From Bacteroidales bacterium (lineage in GTDB: Bacteria; Bacteroidota; Bacteroidia; Bacteroidales; F082), in contig JACZJI010000100.1 of NCBI GenBank assembly GCA_014860665.1, positions 1 through 43,906 of the forward strand: a DNA stretch of 43,906 nucleotides, written 5' to 3'. Position 1 is the stretch's first letter, and every line of letters begins with the position of its first letter. Under the pieces are notes generated by a model. That model did no database searches and was not told the origin of the DNA. It saw only the letters and a program-made list of their open reading frames with translations. This document shows positions 16,077 through 25,980 of the stretch, in pieces. A program made the position numbers and the translations under genes.

Positions 16077-17909
16077 ATGGAAACAGAAAAACTATTTAAC
16101 GAGTTCCTTTCGGTAAGCAAAGAAGCGTGGAAGGAAAAGATAACGGCCGACCTCAAAGGGGCCGATTACGAAAAGAAGCTGGTATGGCAAACAGCCGAAG
16201 GCTTTGCGGTACAGCCTGTTTACATGACTGAAGACACGAAAGGATTGGAATATTTGCAATCCCTTCCGGGAAATTTCCCTTTCATCCGGGGCAACCGGAA
16301 AAGCGGAAATGCATGGAAAGTAAACCAGTTTATCGTTGTAGATGATATTGAAAAAGCTAACCGTACTGCTTTAAGTGCTGTTAAGAACGGAGCCACTTCT
16401 CTGGCTTTTGACATAAAAGGGAAAGTGGATTCCAATAAGATTGAAGTCTTGTTGAAATCCATAGATGCAGAAAAAACCGAACTCAATTTTAGAGTTGAAA
16501 ATACTGTAGAATTACCGTCTTTGCTGGAAAAGCTTGCCGGGAAACGTTCCTGGAATGTAGCAGAGATGCAAGGTTCCGTTTACTGTGATCCTCTCTCCGG
16601 GTTAACGCTGACTGGAAAAAGACCTGATTTCAGCTTGGCTGAAAACTTGTTTAAAGAAATAGAAGTCCTGCCCGGTTTCCACTGTCTGACTTTGGATGCC
16701 GGCGTTTTCCACAACAGCGGAGCTACTGCGGTCACCGAAATCGGATTGGCATTAGCAACAGGAAATGTTTATTTACAATATTTCACCGAAAAAGGAATTG
16801 ATGTTGCAACTTTAGCCCGCAGGATACGTTTCAGCTTTGCAACGGGCTCCAACTATTTCATGGAAATTGCCAAACTACGGGCCTTCCGCTACCTCTGGGC
16901 AAAGATCCTGGAAGCTTACGGGCTGAAACCGGAAGAAGCAAAAACTTACATTCATGCTGTGAGCGCATCGAGAAACAAGACTGTTTACGATCCATTCGTA
17001 AACATGCTTCGCACCACGACCGAAACCATGTCTGCCAGCCTGGGAGGTGCTGATTCCATTACTGTTTTGCCTTACGACAGTATTTTTGAAGAATCCGATG
17101 ATATGGCAGTTCGCACCGCGCGGAATCAACAAATCATCTTAAAAGAAGAATCCTTTTTCGATAAAGTAGCCGATCCGGCTGCGGGATCTTATTATATCGA
17201 AAATCTTACTGATAATCTGATACAGAAAAGCTGGGAATTGTTTCTGGAAATTGAAGAAAAAGGCGGTTACGTCGCAGTTTTTGAAAGCGGGGAAATTTCA
17301 GGACGCATTCGTAAGGAAGCTTCCAAAAATGATTTGAACGTAGCGCTTAGAAAACAAACTGTTTTGGGCGTGAATCAGTTTCCAAATCCAACTGAACATC
17401 TGGAGGATAATCTTTCTAATGAAGTTTTCTATCTCCAAAACAATGAACCCATTTCTCTGAAACCTTACCGGGCAGCTTCAGCTTTAGAAGCTTTACGCCG
17501 AAAAACGGATCTGTTTGCCATGAAAAATAAAAGGCCGCAGGCGTGGATGTTCACTTACGGTGATCTTTCCAAACGACTGGCCAGAGCTCAGTTCTCAGGG
17601 AATTTCTTTGCCGCTGCCGGTTACGAAATCATGAATCATAATGGATTCCAGACATTGGAAGCAGGCATTGAAGCCGCAAAAAAAGACAAGCCGGAAATTG
17701 TGATACTTTGCAGTTCCGACGAAGCCTACGAGACCATGGCCTTGCTTGTTTTTGAAGCATTGAAAGACGAATGCGTCGTAGTGCTGGCAGGCTATCCGCA
17801 AAATATTATTGAAAATTTAAAAGCTGCCGGAATGAAGCATTTCGTTCACGTGAAAAGCAACATTCTGGAGGAGTTATCAAAATATCAAAGCCTCCTGGGA
17901 ATTCAATAA
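16077..17909 (+). CDS. mutA: Methylmalonyl-CoA mutase, small subunit (610 aa)
   Basis: Non-catalytic beta subunit of the heterodimeric adenosylcobalamin-dependent mutase that interconverts succinyl-CoA and (R)-methylmalonyl-CoA, in the pathway to propionate or in propionate use. Start at ATG 16077 (a TTG three bases upstream is ignored). The N-terminal about 420 residues form the mutase TIM-barrel-like domain (segments such as [12 protein letters not shown] and D-P-A-A-G-S-Y-Y-I-E align with the large subunit). The C-terminal part has a B12-fold but lacks the D-x-H-x-x-G cobalamin ligand, as is normal for the small subunit. Followed by mutB after 24 bases in one operon. No epimerase and no MeaB/ArgK chaperone gene lies in the window. 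Confidence 0.95.
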   Translation: METEKLFNEFLSVSKEAWKEKITADLKGADYEKKLVWQTAEGFAVQPVYMTEDTKGLEYLQSLPGNFPFIRGNRKSGNAWKVNQFIVVDDIEKANRTALSAVKNGATSLAFDIKGKVDSNKIEVLLKSIDAEKTELNFRVENTVELPSLLEKLAGKRSWNVAEMQGSVYCDPLSGLTLTGKRPDFSLAENLFKEIEVLPGFHCLTLDAGVFHNSGATAVTEIGLALATGNVYLQYFTEKGIDVATLARRIRFSFATGSNYFMEIAKLRAFRYLWAKILEAYGLKPEEAKTYIHAVSASRNKTVYDPFVNMLRTTTETMSASLGGADSITVLPYDSIFEESDDMAVRTARNQQIILKEESFFDKVADPAAGSYYIENLTDNLIQKSWELFLEIEEKGGYVAVFESGEISGRIRKEASKNDLNVALRKQTVLGVNQFPNPTEHLEDNLSNEVFYLQNNEPISLKPYRAASALEALRRKTDLFAMKNKRPQAWMFTYGDLSKRLARAQFSGNFFAAAGYEIMNHNGFQTLEAGIEAAKKDKPEIVILCSSDEAYETMALLVFEALKDECVVVLAGYPQNIIENLKAAGMKHFVHVKSNILEELSKYQSLLGIQ

Positions 17910-17933
17910 ACAAGGCTTAAATCAAAATTGTTC

Positions 17934-20072
17934 ATGAAACCTGATTTTAAAAATATCAAAATCGGCAGCATTGCAGGAAACGACTTCCACAACATGGAGC
18001 AGGGAATGCCCGAATGGATGCCGGCAGAACAAATTCCCGTAAAAGCGGCTTATACCGCACATGACCAGAAAGGATTGGAACATCTCAATTTCGCAGCGGG
18101 GATAGCTCCGTTCCTCCGTGGACCTTATTCTACGATGTATGTAACACGACCCTGGACAATCCGCCAGTATGCCGGATTTTCCACCGCCGAGGAATCCAAT
18201 GCATTTTACCGCCGTAACCTGGCAGCCGGACAAAAAGGACTGTCTGTCGCTTTTGATCTTGCTACCCACCGCGGTTACGATTCAGATCATGAAAGAGTGG
18301 TTGGAGATGTGGGAAAAGCAGGCGTAGCCATCGATTCGGTGTTGGATATGAAGATCCTTTTCGATGAGATTCCGTTGAAAGACATTTCCGTTTCTATGAC
18401 GATGAATGGTGCTGTGTTGCCGGTAATGGCTTTTTATATTGTTACAGCGTTGGAACAAGGGGCCAGGCTGGAAGAGCTTTCCGGGACTATTCAGAATGAC
18501 ATTCTGAAAGAGTTTATGGTGCGAAATACTTACATCTATCCACCAGAACCTTCCATGCGAATCATTTCGGATATTTTTGAATACACTTCCAAAAATATGC
18601 CGCGCTTCAATTCCATTTCGATTTCGGGATATCACATTCAGGAAGCCGGTGCAACAGCAGATATCGAACTCGCTTATACGCTGGCTGACGGTTTGGACTA
18701 TATCCGTACAGGGCTGAAAGCCGGATTGAAAATAGATGATTTTGCGCCACGTCTTTCCTTTTTCTGGGGATTGGGCATGAATCATTTTATGGAAATTGCC
18801 AAGCTTCGCGCTGCAAGGATGCTTTGGGCAAAAATCGTGAAACAATTCAATCCTAAGAATCCAAAATCCATGGCATTGCGTGCCCACACGCAGACTTCAG
18901 GATGGAGCCTCACGGAACAGGATCCGTTCAACAATGTGACCCGTACCTGCGTTGAGGCCATGGGTGCCGCTTTAGGACACACCCAATCGCTTCATACCAA
19001 TGCTCTGGATGAAGCCATTGCTTTACCAACGGACTTCTCCGCCCGCATCGCCCGTAACACCCAGCTTTACATCCAGCAGGAAACGGAAATCTGCCGGACG
19101 GTGGACCCATGGGCAGGTTCCTACTATGTGGAAAGTCTAACCCATGAGTTGGCTGAAAAAGCCTGGAAACTGATTGAGGAAGTAGAAGAAATGGGTGGCA
19201 TGGCCAAAGCCATTGAAACAGGACTGCCTAAGATGCGCATCGAAGAAGCTGCCGCAAGGAAACAGGCACGTATTGATTCGCAGAAAGATGTTATCGTTGG
19301 CGTAAATCGCTACAAAGCTGAAACAGAATATCCTTTAGAAATCCTGGAAGTAGACAATACAGCAGTGCGTGAAGCCCAGCTTGCACGTTTGAAGAAACTG
19401 CGTACTGAAAGAAACGAATCAGAAGTGCAGCAATGTCTTGAAGCCATTACGGAAGCATGCCTGACTGGAAAAGGAAACCTGTTGGAACTTTCGGTGGAAG
19501 CTGCAAAAAAACGTGCAAGTCTCGGAGAAATTTCGTATGCTTGTGAAAAAGTTTTTGGAAGATATAAAGCTGTGATAAAATCTATTTCAGGTGTATTTTC
19601 ACAGGAATCCGGTGATGATCCTGTCTTTGAAAAAGCACGGAAACTGGCCGATGAATTTGCCTGTATCGAAGGGCGCCGTCCGCGTATCATGATTGCCAAA
19701 ATGGGGCAGGATGGACACGATCGGGGAGCTAAAGTAGTGGCTACAGGTTATGCCGACATCGGTTTTGATGTGGATATCGGACCATTGTTCCAGACTCCGG
19801 CAGAAGCAGCCCGCCAGGCTGTAGAAAATGATGTGCATATTTTGGGTGTTTCCACATTAGCCGCAGGCCATAAAACACTAATTCCTCAGGTTATCGAAGA
19901 GCTCAAAAAGCTGGGTAGGGAAGACATCATGGTGATTGCCGGTGGTGTAATTCCCCATCAGGATTATCAGTTCCTGTATGACGCCGGTGTTGCCGCTATA
20001 TTCGGACCCGGAACAGTTGTCGCCGAAGCAGGTATCAAAATGCTGGAACTGCTCATTGAAGCCAGAGCCTAA
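17934..20072 (+). CDS. mutB: Methylmalonyl-CoA mutase, large (catalytic) subunit (712 aa)
   Basis: Catalytic alpha subunit binding adenosylcobalamin and acyl-CoA. The start is ATG 17934, in preference to a TTG six bases upstream. Residues about 30-560 form the substrate-binding barrel (R-G-P-Y-S-T-M-Y near 63, with the conserved Tyr region, T-H-R-G-Y-D-S-D-H near 105, and R-A-H-T-Q-T-S-G-W near 315). The C-terminal domain holds the cobalamin motif D-G-H-D-R-G, with the cobalt-ligating His at residue 595 and the later G-G segment (I-A-G-G-V-I-P). All signatures of an active enzyme are present and length is typical. Co-transcribed with mutA; the operon is closed by the hairpin at 20104-20142. 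Confidence 0.97.
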   Translation: MKPDFKNIKIGSIAGNDFHNMEQGMPEWMPAEQIPVKAAYTAHDQKGLEHLNFAAGIAPFLRGPYSTMYVTRPWTIRQYAGFSTAEESNAFYRRNLAAGQKGLSVAFDLATHRGYDSDHERVVGDVGKAGVAIDSVLDMKILFDEIPLKDISVSMTMNGAVLPVMAFYIVTALEQGARLEELSGTIQNDILKEFMVRNTYIYPPEPSMRIISDIFEYTSKNMPRFNSISISGYHIQEAGATADIELAYTLADGLDYIRTGLKAGLKIDDFAPRLSFFWGLGMNHFMEIAKLRAARMLWAKIVKQFNPKNPKSMALRAHTQTSGWSLTEQDPFNNVTRTCVEAMGAALGHTQSLHTNALDEAIALPTDFSARIARNTQLYIQQETEICRTVDPWAGSYYVESLTHELAEKAWKLIEEVEEMGGMAKAIETGLPKMRIEEAAARKQARIDSQKDVIVGVNRYKAETEYPLEILEVDNTAVREAQLARLKKLRTERNESEVQQCLEAITEACLTGKGNLLELSVEAAKKRASLGEISYACEKVFGRYKAVIKSISGVFSQESGDDPVFEKARKLADEFACIEGRRPRIMIAKMGQDGHDRGAKVVATGYADIGFDVDIGPLFQTPAEAARQAVENDVHILGVSTLAAGHKTLIPQVIEELKKLGREDIMVIAGGVIPHQDYQFLYDAGVAAIFGPGTVVAEAGIKMLELLIEARA

Positions 20073-20103
20073 ACCCGACAAAACTCACATATTCTGAATT
20101 TTA

Positions 20104-20142
20104 TTACTTTAGAGGTCAGTGAAATATTGATCTCTAAAGTAA
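20104..20142 (+). terminator. Long hairpin after mutB, probable terminator
   Basis: Arms TTACTTTAGAG (20104-20114) and CTCTAAAGTAA (20132-20142) are exact reverse complements, and the stem extends four more pairs inwards with one G-U, leaving a 9-nt loop. It is followed by a T-rich but interrupted run (ATTTGTTATTTGTTT). It starts 32 bases after the mutB stop codon. Confidence 0.6.
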
Positions 20143-20198
20143 ATTTGTTATTTGTTTCAGATTCACTTTTAACATAATACGATTACTATATCAACTTC

Positions 20199-20822
20199 AT
20201 GCATACGGATATATTAAGCCTGTTTGGCTATTTTGCATCACTCATCATCGCTATTTCTATGACGATGAGTTCTATCGTGAAATTTCGCTGGATCAATCTG
20301 GTTGGAGCATTGGGATTTGCAATTTACGGACTTCTCATTCATGCCATTCCGGTCACTTTTCTGAACGGATTTATCGTCGCCGTTGACGTATATTATCTTG
20401 TAAAAATTTATATCAGGAAAGAAGTCTTTCAGATACTTAAAGTTAGAAACGACAACAAGTATCTGCAGGAATTCATACAATTTCACTGCGAGGAAATCCG
20501 CAAATTTTTTCCAGGTTTCGATTACAAACCGGAAATGAATACTATCAGCTTTTTTGTCCTTCGTAATATGAATGTGGCCGGAGTTTTCCTGGCGCATCGC
20601 CAGGACGAAAATGTGTTGCACGTAGGTCTCGATTATGTGATTCCTGAATATCGCGACTTTAAGAACGGAGAGTATATTTACCAGCATCTTAAATCCAGAT
20701 TCGTAGCGAATGGCTTTAAAACAGCTTTTGCACCGGCAGACAATCCCAAGTATATGCGGTATCTTAAAAAGCTGGGATTCAAAGAAGATGAGAAGGGAAA
20801 TTTCACCATGACTCTTTCCTGA
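20199..20822 (+). CDS. YgjV-like membrane domain fused to GNAT-like domain (207 aa)
   Basis: Residues 1-75 contain about three transmembrane helices resembling the YgjV / 'bacterial inner membrane protein' family. After a short charged linker, residues about 95-205 look like a GNAT acetyltransferase fold: a central strand pair (F-V-L-R-N-M-N-V-A-G-V-F-L-A), a strand with V-G-L-D-Y-V-I-P-E-Y-R-D, a helix after the expected CoA loop (K-N-G-E-Y-I-Y-Q-H-L), and the closing 'N-P-K-Y-M-R-Y-L-K-K-L-G-F' motif characteristic of GNAT proteins. The acetyl acceptor is unknown. The dihydropyrimidinase gene begins 22 bases downstream on the same strand, so they probably form an operon. The domain calls rest on pattern recognition. 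Confidence 0.75.
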   Translation: MHTDILSLFGYFASLIIAISMTMSSIVKFRWINLVGALGFAIYGLLIHAIPVTFLNGFIVAVDVYYLVKIYIRKEVFQILKVRNDNKYLQEFIQFHCEEIRKFFPGFDYKPEMNTISFFVLRNMNVAGVFLAHRQDENVLHVGLDYVIPEYRDFKNGEYIYQHLKSRFVANGFKTAFAPADNPKYMRYLKKLGFKEDEKGNFTMTLS

Positions 20823-20844
20823 AAATCATTAAAAAAACAGCAAT

Positions 20845-22215
20845 ATGAGACTTCTCATTCAAAACGGAATGATTGTGACAGCGACCGATACTTTTTCTGC
20901 TGATCTTTTGATAGAAGATGGAAAAATAATTCAGGTAGAACGGAGCTCTATTTCTTCCGAAGAGGCTGATGAAGTAATAGACGCCAAAGGATTTCCTGTT
21001 TTTCCCGGCGGTATTGATCCTCATGTGCATATGCACCTTCCTACTGCTGCAGGATATTCCAGCGACGATTTTTATTCAGGTAGCCTGGCGGCACTGATGG
21101 GAGGAACCACTACCCTGATAGATTTTGTTACACCATATAAAGGACAACCACTCCTGGATGCTTTGAATGAGCGTAAAAAAGAAGCTGAAAACAGTTTAAC
21201 AGACTATTCATTTCATGTAAGTCCTATAGAATGGAGAAACAGTATTCCCGAAGAAATTAAGGAGTTAAAAGAAAAAGAAGGCATCACTTCTTTCAAAGTG
21301 TATTTGGCTTACAAAGATACTATTGGCTTAAACGATGAAGATTTGAAAAAAGTCATGAAGGCGGTTGCTGACGCAGGAGGGATGGTAACAGCTCACTGTG
21401 AGCTGGGAGATGAAATTGATGCCTTGAGAAAATCGTTCATTCAGGAAAGGAAAACTTTGCCTGAATTTCATCCGCTTTCACGACCATCAAACCTGGAAGC
21501 AGAAGCTGTAAAAAAGGCCATTGAATTTGCCTCAGAAGCCGGATGCAGGTTTTATGTGGTTCATGTTTCAGCAAAAGATTCCATAAAATACATCAAGGAA
21601 GCCCGTCAAAAAGGGCAGACTGTTTTTGGAGAAACCTGTCCGCACTACCTTTTGCTTAACGACTCAAAATATCAGGGTGATTTTGAAAAAACAGCACCTT
21701 TTGTATTGAGTCCGCCTTTGCGGAAAGAAGAAGATGAAAAAGCATTATGGGCTGCACTGGCAGAAGAAAATCTGCAGACTGTCGGAACAGACCATTGCCC
21801 TTTTATGATGAAACAGAAAAGAGTTGGCGTGGACAATTTTACAAAAATTGCCAACGGTGCGGGCGGTGTGGAACACAGGTTGACACTACTTTACTCTTAC
21901 GGTGTGTTGCAAAACAAAATCAGCATGAACCAATTTGTGAATATGGTTTCCACTGCACCCGCCAAAATTTTTGGCCTTTATCCACGAAAAGGTGAAATTG
22001 CTGTCGGCTCGGATGCCGAACTGGTTATCTGGAACCCGGATAAGCAAAAGACCATCTCTGTAAAGAACCATTTCATGCATTGCGATCAGGACATTTTTGA
22101 GGGCTTTTTGACGCAAGGTTGCCCTGAATATGTGGTAATTCATGGTCAGGTTGCCATAAGGAAGGGAAAACGCACAGGAATCCCTTTAAAGGGAACTTTT
22201 CTCAAAAGAAACTAA
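20845..22215 (+). CDS. Dihydropyrimidinase / hydantoinase family amidohydrolase (456 aa)
   Basis: Cyclic-amide hydrolase of the D-hydantoinase/dihydropyrimidinase family, which opens dihydrouracil, dihydrothymine or hydantoins at a binuclear metal site in the cytoplasm. All metal ligands are visible: His60 and His62 in D-P-H-V-H, Lys151 in F-K-V-Y-L-A-Y-K (the carboxylated bridging Lys), His184 in T-A-H-C-E, His240 in V-V-H-V-S-A, and Asp316 in G-T-D-H-C-P. Length is normal. Allantoinase is the main alternative, but the S-F-K-V-Y and T-D-H-C-P-F forms favour dihydropyrimidinase. It follows the YgjV/GNAT gene by 22 bases. No dihydropyrimidine dehydrogenase or beta-ureidopropionase is present nearby, so the physiological substrate stays open. 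A strong terminator ends the unit. Confidence 0.9.
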   Translation: MRLLIQNGMIVTATDTFSADLLIEDGKIIQVERSSISSEEADEVIDAKGFPVFPGGIDPHVHMHLPTAAGYSSDDFYSGSLAALMGGTTTLIDFVTPYKGQPLLDALNERKKEAENSLTDYSFHVSPIEWRNSIPEEIKELKEKEGITSFKVYLAYKDTIGLNDEDLKKVMKAVADAGGMVTAHCELGDEIDALRKSFIQERKTLPEFHPLSRPSNLEAEAVKKAIEFASEAGCRFYVVHVSAKDSIKYIKEARQKGQTVFGETCPHYLLLNDSKYQGDFEKTAPFVLSPPLRKEEDEKALWAALAEENLQTVGTDHCPFMMKQKRVGVDNFTKIANGAGGVEHRLTLLYSYGVLQNKISMNQFVNMVSTAPAKIFGLYPRKGEIAVGSDAELVIWNPDKQKTISVKNHFMHCDQDIFEGFLTQGCPEYVVIHGQVAIRKGKRTGIPLKGTFLKRN

Positions 22216-22218
22216 AAC

Positions 22219-22254
22219 AAAAAAGCCCGGTGAGTTTCACTCCCGGGCTTTTTT
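22219..22254. terminator. Bidirectional terminator between hydantoinase and ppiD
   Basis: A-run plus G/C stem: AAAAAAGCCCGG (22219-22230) pairs exactly with CCGGGCTTTTTT (22243-22254), with a 12-nt loop. The T-tract on each strand fits intrinsic termination in both directions for the two convergent genes ending at 22215 and 22270. Confidence 0.9.
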
Positions 22255-22269
22255 ATTAAATATAAAATC

Positions 22270-24390
22270 TTAGTAGAAAGTAATTCGGTTATCCTGAATA
22301 TCTGATGCTTCTTTCAGAGCAACATAAGGATAATCCTGATTAACTCGTTGGTAGAATTGCGAAGTCAACTGGCTAAGGAGTTGATTGTATGCAACTGCAG
22401 TTGCAGTGGGCGCCGGCGTTACTTTGTCAACTTTTACCATAAATGTAGCGGCATTCCCAATAATCGGTTTGCTTACCTGTCCTTGTTTCATTCCAAAAAC
22501 GGAACCAATAACCTTGTTTTCCATACCAAAGCCCATCAGGTTTCTACTGTCAAAAGTCATGTTATCTTCTTCCTGAGGAGTCAGATTCATGGCTTTTTCA
22601 ACAGCTGCCATATTACCGTTGTAAGCATTCATTTTTTCAGCCAGATATTTTCCTTTCACCTGATTCACCACAAATGGACGAATCTCTGATTTAATCTTAT
22701 CGAGAGGAGGAATTCCGGCTTCAAACCGATTGGTTACCACAGCTATAACATATTGATCTTGCATATCAAAAACATTGGAAACCTGTCCAACCTCGGTACC
22801 ATCTTTAAATGCCCAGCGAACAACATCTCTTGCACTTTCCATTCCGGGAATGGTATAAGTGGTTTCCAGAACTTTGGGAGCTTCACGTATCTGATAATGA
22901 TCTTTTTGTGCGAGATTTTCAAAAGAAGTCAGGTTTTTAGCATTTGTCACAAATTCACTGGCTTTTGCAAAAACATTCTGATAAGTATCGTTGCTTGCTA
23001 CAACATCTTGCGTAATAACGGCAACTTTTACTTTTTGCTCATAATCTTTTTTACCATCCACTTTGATGACATGGAAACCAAATGGAGTTTCTGCAACGGT
23101 AAATTTTCCAACAGGAGTTTTTTCAACAGCATCGTTGAATGGGCCTACCATTTGACCATCGGCAAACCAACCCAAATCTCCGTTATTTTTCTTCACGCTT
23201 GGATCATCAGAGTATTCTTTAGCAAGTGCTTTCAATTTTGCGGGGTCTCTTTGTAAAACTTTCAGCAAACTGTCCGCCAAATGCTGTGCCTGTTCTTTTG
23301 TACGATCAATTTCAGGCATTGCTCTGTAGGCTCCTTTGTAGGCAATGAGAATATGACTTGCACTCATACTGTCAGGTCGACGTTCGGAAGCCAAAAGACG
23401 GGCCATTGTAAAGGAATAGTTCTTGAAATAGGGCTTGGAAACACTTCCTATTTTGGAATTGAACATAATAGAATCCAAAGGAGCCGGAAGTTCACTTTTG
23501 GTCAACCACGCGGTATCATAAGGATGATCAGAATTGCCTTTGGCAAACTCACTTGGATGATCCGTTTTAGCAAAATCTTCCCAAGTTAATTGAGCATCTT
23601 TTTCAGCTTTTTCAATGTCACTCTTAGAAGGCAAAACATCGAAAACTACATATTCCAGACTTCTGGCAGCCTTCTCTTTGAACTCATTTTTATGCTGATC
23701 GTAATAGGATTGATAGTCATTATCTGTTACCTTAACAAGGCTGTCAGGAACATCTGAATAACGAGCTGCAATATATGTTACATTAGCATTGGTGTTCAAA
23801 TTGTTATACTCATCCTGAAGTAATTCTTTCGGCATATAATAAGCCTGAGCGATGAGTGCATTAAATTTCTGACGCAACTGATCTTCCTTGATATAATTTT
23901 CAAGTGAAGTCCATTGTTCTTTAACACTTTCAGGCAGCTGGTTATACTGCTGCAGGAATTGGAGAACTCTGTTACGATCGTACTGACCTGTGTTAGGATC
24001 TGCAAAATATTGTTTGATTAAAGGATGGGGATTCGTTCCCTGGATTAAATTAAACATCTCATCAGCGGTAACTTCGATTCCCAGTTCTTTATACTCTTTA
24101 TCCATGAGAATTTCATGAACTATTTGTTCCCAGGTCTGTTGTCTAACACGGAATGTCTCGTCAGTAGTGAGCCCGGTTTTCTGTTCTTGCTGTTTAATAC
24201 TTGCGACATTCTTATCCACCTTGTTGTTAAAATCCATGATGGTAATCTCAACGCCGTCCACTTTACCAGCATTTACATCCCTGCGGTGTGATCTTTTCAT
24301 AAAGTCACCAAGGATAAAAGCTACAAGAGCACCTCCGATTACGACAACAAGAAGCGTCGAATGTTTCCTAATACTTCCAATAGCGGCCAT
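22270..24390 (-). CDS. ppiD: Peptidylprolyl isomerase, PpiD/SurA type (706 aa)
   Basis: Membrane-anchored periplasmic folding factor. Residues about 10-30 form one transmembrane helix after a short cytoplasmic head (layout of PpiD). Residues about 40-300 correspond to the SurA-N-like chaperone region with a G-x-V-D-G-V-E-I-T start. A parvulin (PPIC) domain lies near residues 340-450, with S-A-S-H-I-L-I-A-Y at its beginning, N-N-G-D-L-G-W-F in the middle and F-G-F-H-V-I-K-V-D-G at its end. The rest is a second helical/parvulin-like portion. It is the last gene of the coaX-lptC cluster and shares the terminator at 22219-22254. The 246 bases before it contain a possible promoter of its own, so it may be transcribed both ways. 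Confidence 0.92.
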   Translation of the reverse strand: MAAIGSIRKHSTLLVVVIGGALVAFILGDFMKRSHRRDVNAGKVDGVEITIMDFNNKVDKNVASIKQQEQKTGLTTDETFRVRQQTWEQIVHEILMDKEYKELGIEVTADEMFNLIQGTNPHPLIKQYFADPNTGQYDRNRVLQFLQQYNQLPESVKEQWTSLENYIKEDQLRQKFNALIAQAYYMPKELLQDEYNNLNTNANVTYIAARYSDVPDSLVKVTDNDYQSYYDQHKNEFKEKAARSLEYVVFDVLPSKSDIEKAEKDAQLTWEDFAKTDHPSEFAKGNSDHPYDTAWLTKSELPAPLDSIMFNSKIGSVSKPYFKNYSFTMARLLASERRPDSMSASHILIAYKGAYRAMPEIDRTKEQAQHLADSLLKVLQRDPAKLKALAKEYSDDPSVKKNNGDLGWFADGQMVGPFNDAVEKTPVGKFTVAETPFGFHVIKVDGKKDYEQKVKVAVITQDVVASNDTYQNVFAKASEFVTNAKNLTSFENLAQKDHYQIREAPKVLETTYTIPGMESARDVVRWAFKDGTEVGQVSNVFDMQDQYVIAVVTNRFEAGIPPLDKIKSEIRPFVVNQVKGKYLAEKMNAYNGNMAAVEKAMNLTPQEEDNMTFDSRNLMGFGMENKVIGSVFGMKQGQVSKPIIGNAATFMVKVDKVTPAPTATAVAYNQLLSQLTSQFYQRVNQDYPYVALKEASDIQDNRITFY

Positions 24391-24427
24391 CTTTTCCTAA
24401 ATTTTATTATTTTTTTTAATCAAGTTG

Positions 24428-24435
24428 CAAATGTA
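24428..24435 (-). promoter_or_regulatory. Possible -7 box for ppiD
   Basis: Minus strand TACATTTG, matching TAnnTTTG, 37 bases before the ppiD ATG. No well-spaced -33 element is seen. Confidence 0.35.
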
Positions 24436-24636
24436 CGAATTGAATTGATATATAAAAGAGATAACATCAATTTTGATTTTAGTATCAATCAGTTAATCCT
24501 GAAAAAAATAGACTTTTTTTCTTTTATGTTATGCATTTCAAAAAAACCAGCCTGAGATTAAAATTTCAAGCCCGTGAAAAAATTTCAAAATCACCTTTTT
24601 AGGATTTCGCCAGGGGCAAAACTTCCAACCTCCAAT

Positions 24637-25905
24637 TTACAAGATGGTTAATTTTACTTCCTCCAGCTTGTTTTCCGTCGCTTTTAAAACTTTAAACACA
24701 AAAGGTGCGATTTCAATCTGATCAGAAACTGATGGAATGCTCCCAAAATGATGAAGTATAAATCCAGCCAGGGTTTCATATTCATCCGATTCAGGAATCT
24801 TCAGATTGTATTCATCGTTCAGATAATCAATTTCAAGCCGGGCCGAAAAAATAAATTCCCTGTCAGATATTTTCTTCTCAATAACCTCATCATCGTCCAC
24901 ATCGTACTCGTCTTCGATCTCTCCGAAAATTTCTTCGATAATATCCTCCATGGTCACCATCCCCGATGTACCCCCAAATTCATCCACAACAACAGCAACA
25001 CTTTTATGTTTGATGATAAAATCGTTCAAGGCTCTTTTTGCAGTGGTTGTTTCCGGAAATATCTCTACCTGACGCAACACTGCTCTGATAGATGCTGGTC
25101 GGGAAAACATATCATAAGCATGTACATATCCAAGAATATTATCTATCGACTGCTCATAAATCATGATTTTGGAATGGCCGGTTTCTGATAAAAGATTTCG
25201 AAGTAAGTCCGGTGGTTCGTTAATTTCCAAAGCCACAATTTCCGTTCTGGGGACCATACAATCACGGAGTTTCACATGCTTAAAATCCATGGCATTCTGG
25301 ATCATCTGAATTTCCTGATTGAAGGCCTGATCATTATCTTCGATATTTAAGTCTTGGACATACTCGTTTAAATCAATGGCGCTAAAACTATATTCCTCGT
25401 TGGATATCCGGAGCCTGAACACTCCTTTTAAAATGAGTTCTGAAATTCCAATGTATAAAAAAATAAAAGGGTAAAACAGGTAATAAAATAACCAGGCAGG
25501 TACAGCAAAAGTTTTGAGAAGACCATCAGGCTGAATGCGAAAAAGTACTTTAGGGATAAATTCTGCAACAACAAGGATTAACAATGTAGCCAGAATAGTC
25601 TGGATAATCAGCACATAAAACTCAGAATCCAAAGGTGTCGGCAGATACTGTTTGATAACGGGTTCCAATAACTTGGCCATAGCAATCCCATATATGACCA
25701 AAGAAACATTGTTGCCCAACAACAACGCCCCTATAAACCTTGACGGGTTGGCATAAAATGTAGAAAGTATCCTGGCCCTTTTCAGTTTCTTTTTCATATC
25801 CAGCTCATGCCTAAGCCGGGAGGAGCTTACAAAAGCGATTTCCATTCCTGAGAAAAAAGCAGAAAATGTCAAGGAAATAATAATAACAATCCAGACCGTA
25901 CTCAT
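24637..25905 (-). CDS. Hemolysin/CorC (CNNM-CBS) family membrane protein (422 aa)
   Basis: Member of the DUF21-CBS-CorC_HlyC family (TlyC/YfjD/GldE type), thought to act in Mg2+/Co2+ or other cation efflux. Residues 1-165 form the DUF21/CNNM membrane domain (opening helix then F-F-S-G-M-E-I-A-F-V-S-S-S, a signature of the family). Two CBS domains follow at about 205-325 (M-V-P-R-T-E-I-V-A-L and V-A-V-V-V-D-E-F-G-G-T-S-G-M-V-T), with the acidic E-E-I-F-G-E-I-E-D-E-Y tail of the second. The CorC_HlyC transporter-associated domain occupies about 345-420. In Bacteroidota a paralogue is the gliding protein GldE; I see no gliding cluster here, so I do not use that name. It lies between lptC and ppiD in the envelope cluster. 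Confidence 0.92.
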   Translation of the reverse strand: MSTVWIVIIISLTFSAFFSGMEIAFVSSSRLRHELDMKKKLKRARILSTFYANPSRFIGALLLGNNVSLVIYGIAMAKLLEPVIKQYLPTPLDSEFYVLIIQTILATLLILVVAEFIPKVLFRIQPDGLLKTFAVPAWLFYYLFYPFIFLYIGISELILKGVFRLRISNEEYSFSAIDLNEYVQDLNIEDNDQAFNQEIQMIQNAMDFKHVKLRDCMVPRTEIVALEINEPPDLLRNLLSETGHSKIMIYEQSIDNILGYVHAYDMFSRPASIRAVLRQVEIFPETTTAKRALNDFIIKHKSVAVVVDEFGGTSGMVTMEDIIEEIFGEIEDEYDVDDDEVIEKKISDREFIFSARLEIDYLNDEYNLKIPESDEYETLAGFILHHFGSIPSVSDQIEIAPFVFKVLKATENKLEEVKLTIL

Positions 25906-25980
25906 ATGAATTACAATTCGTTATAGGCAAGACTCCTTTTCAAAGCCCTGTTGATTCCTATACAAAAATAACGGTTTTTC

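Noticed and set aside
16074..17933. TTG starts extending mutA and mutB by one to two codons
   Set aside because: ATG codons at 16077 and 17934 lie right beside them, and the extra residues do not belong to the family N termini.
18282..18887. 201-codon minus-strand frame inside mutB
   Set aside because: It lies antisense to a highly conserved catalytic gene and its product has no recognisable pattern.
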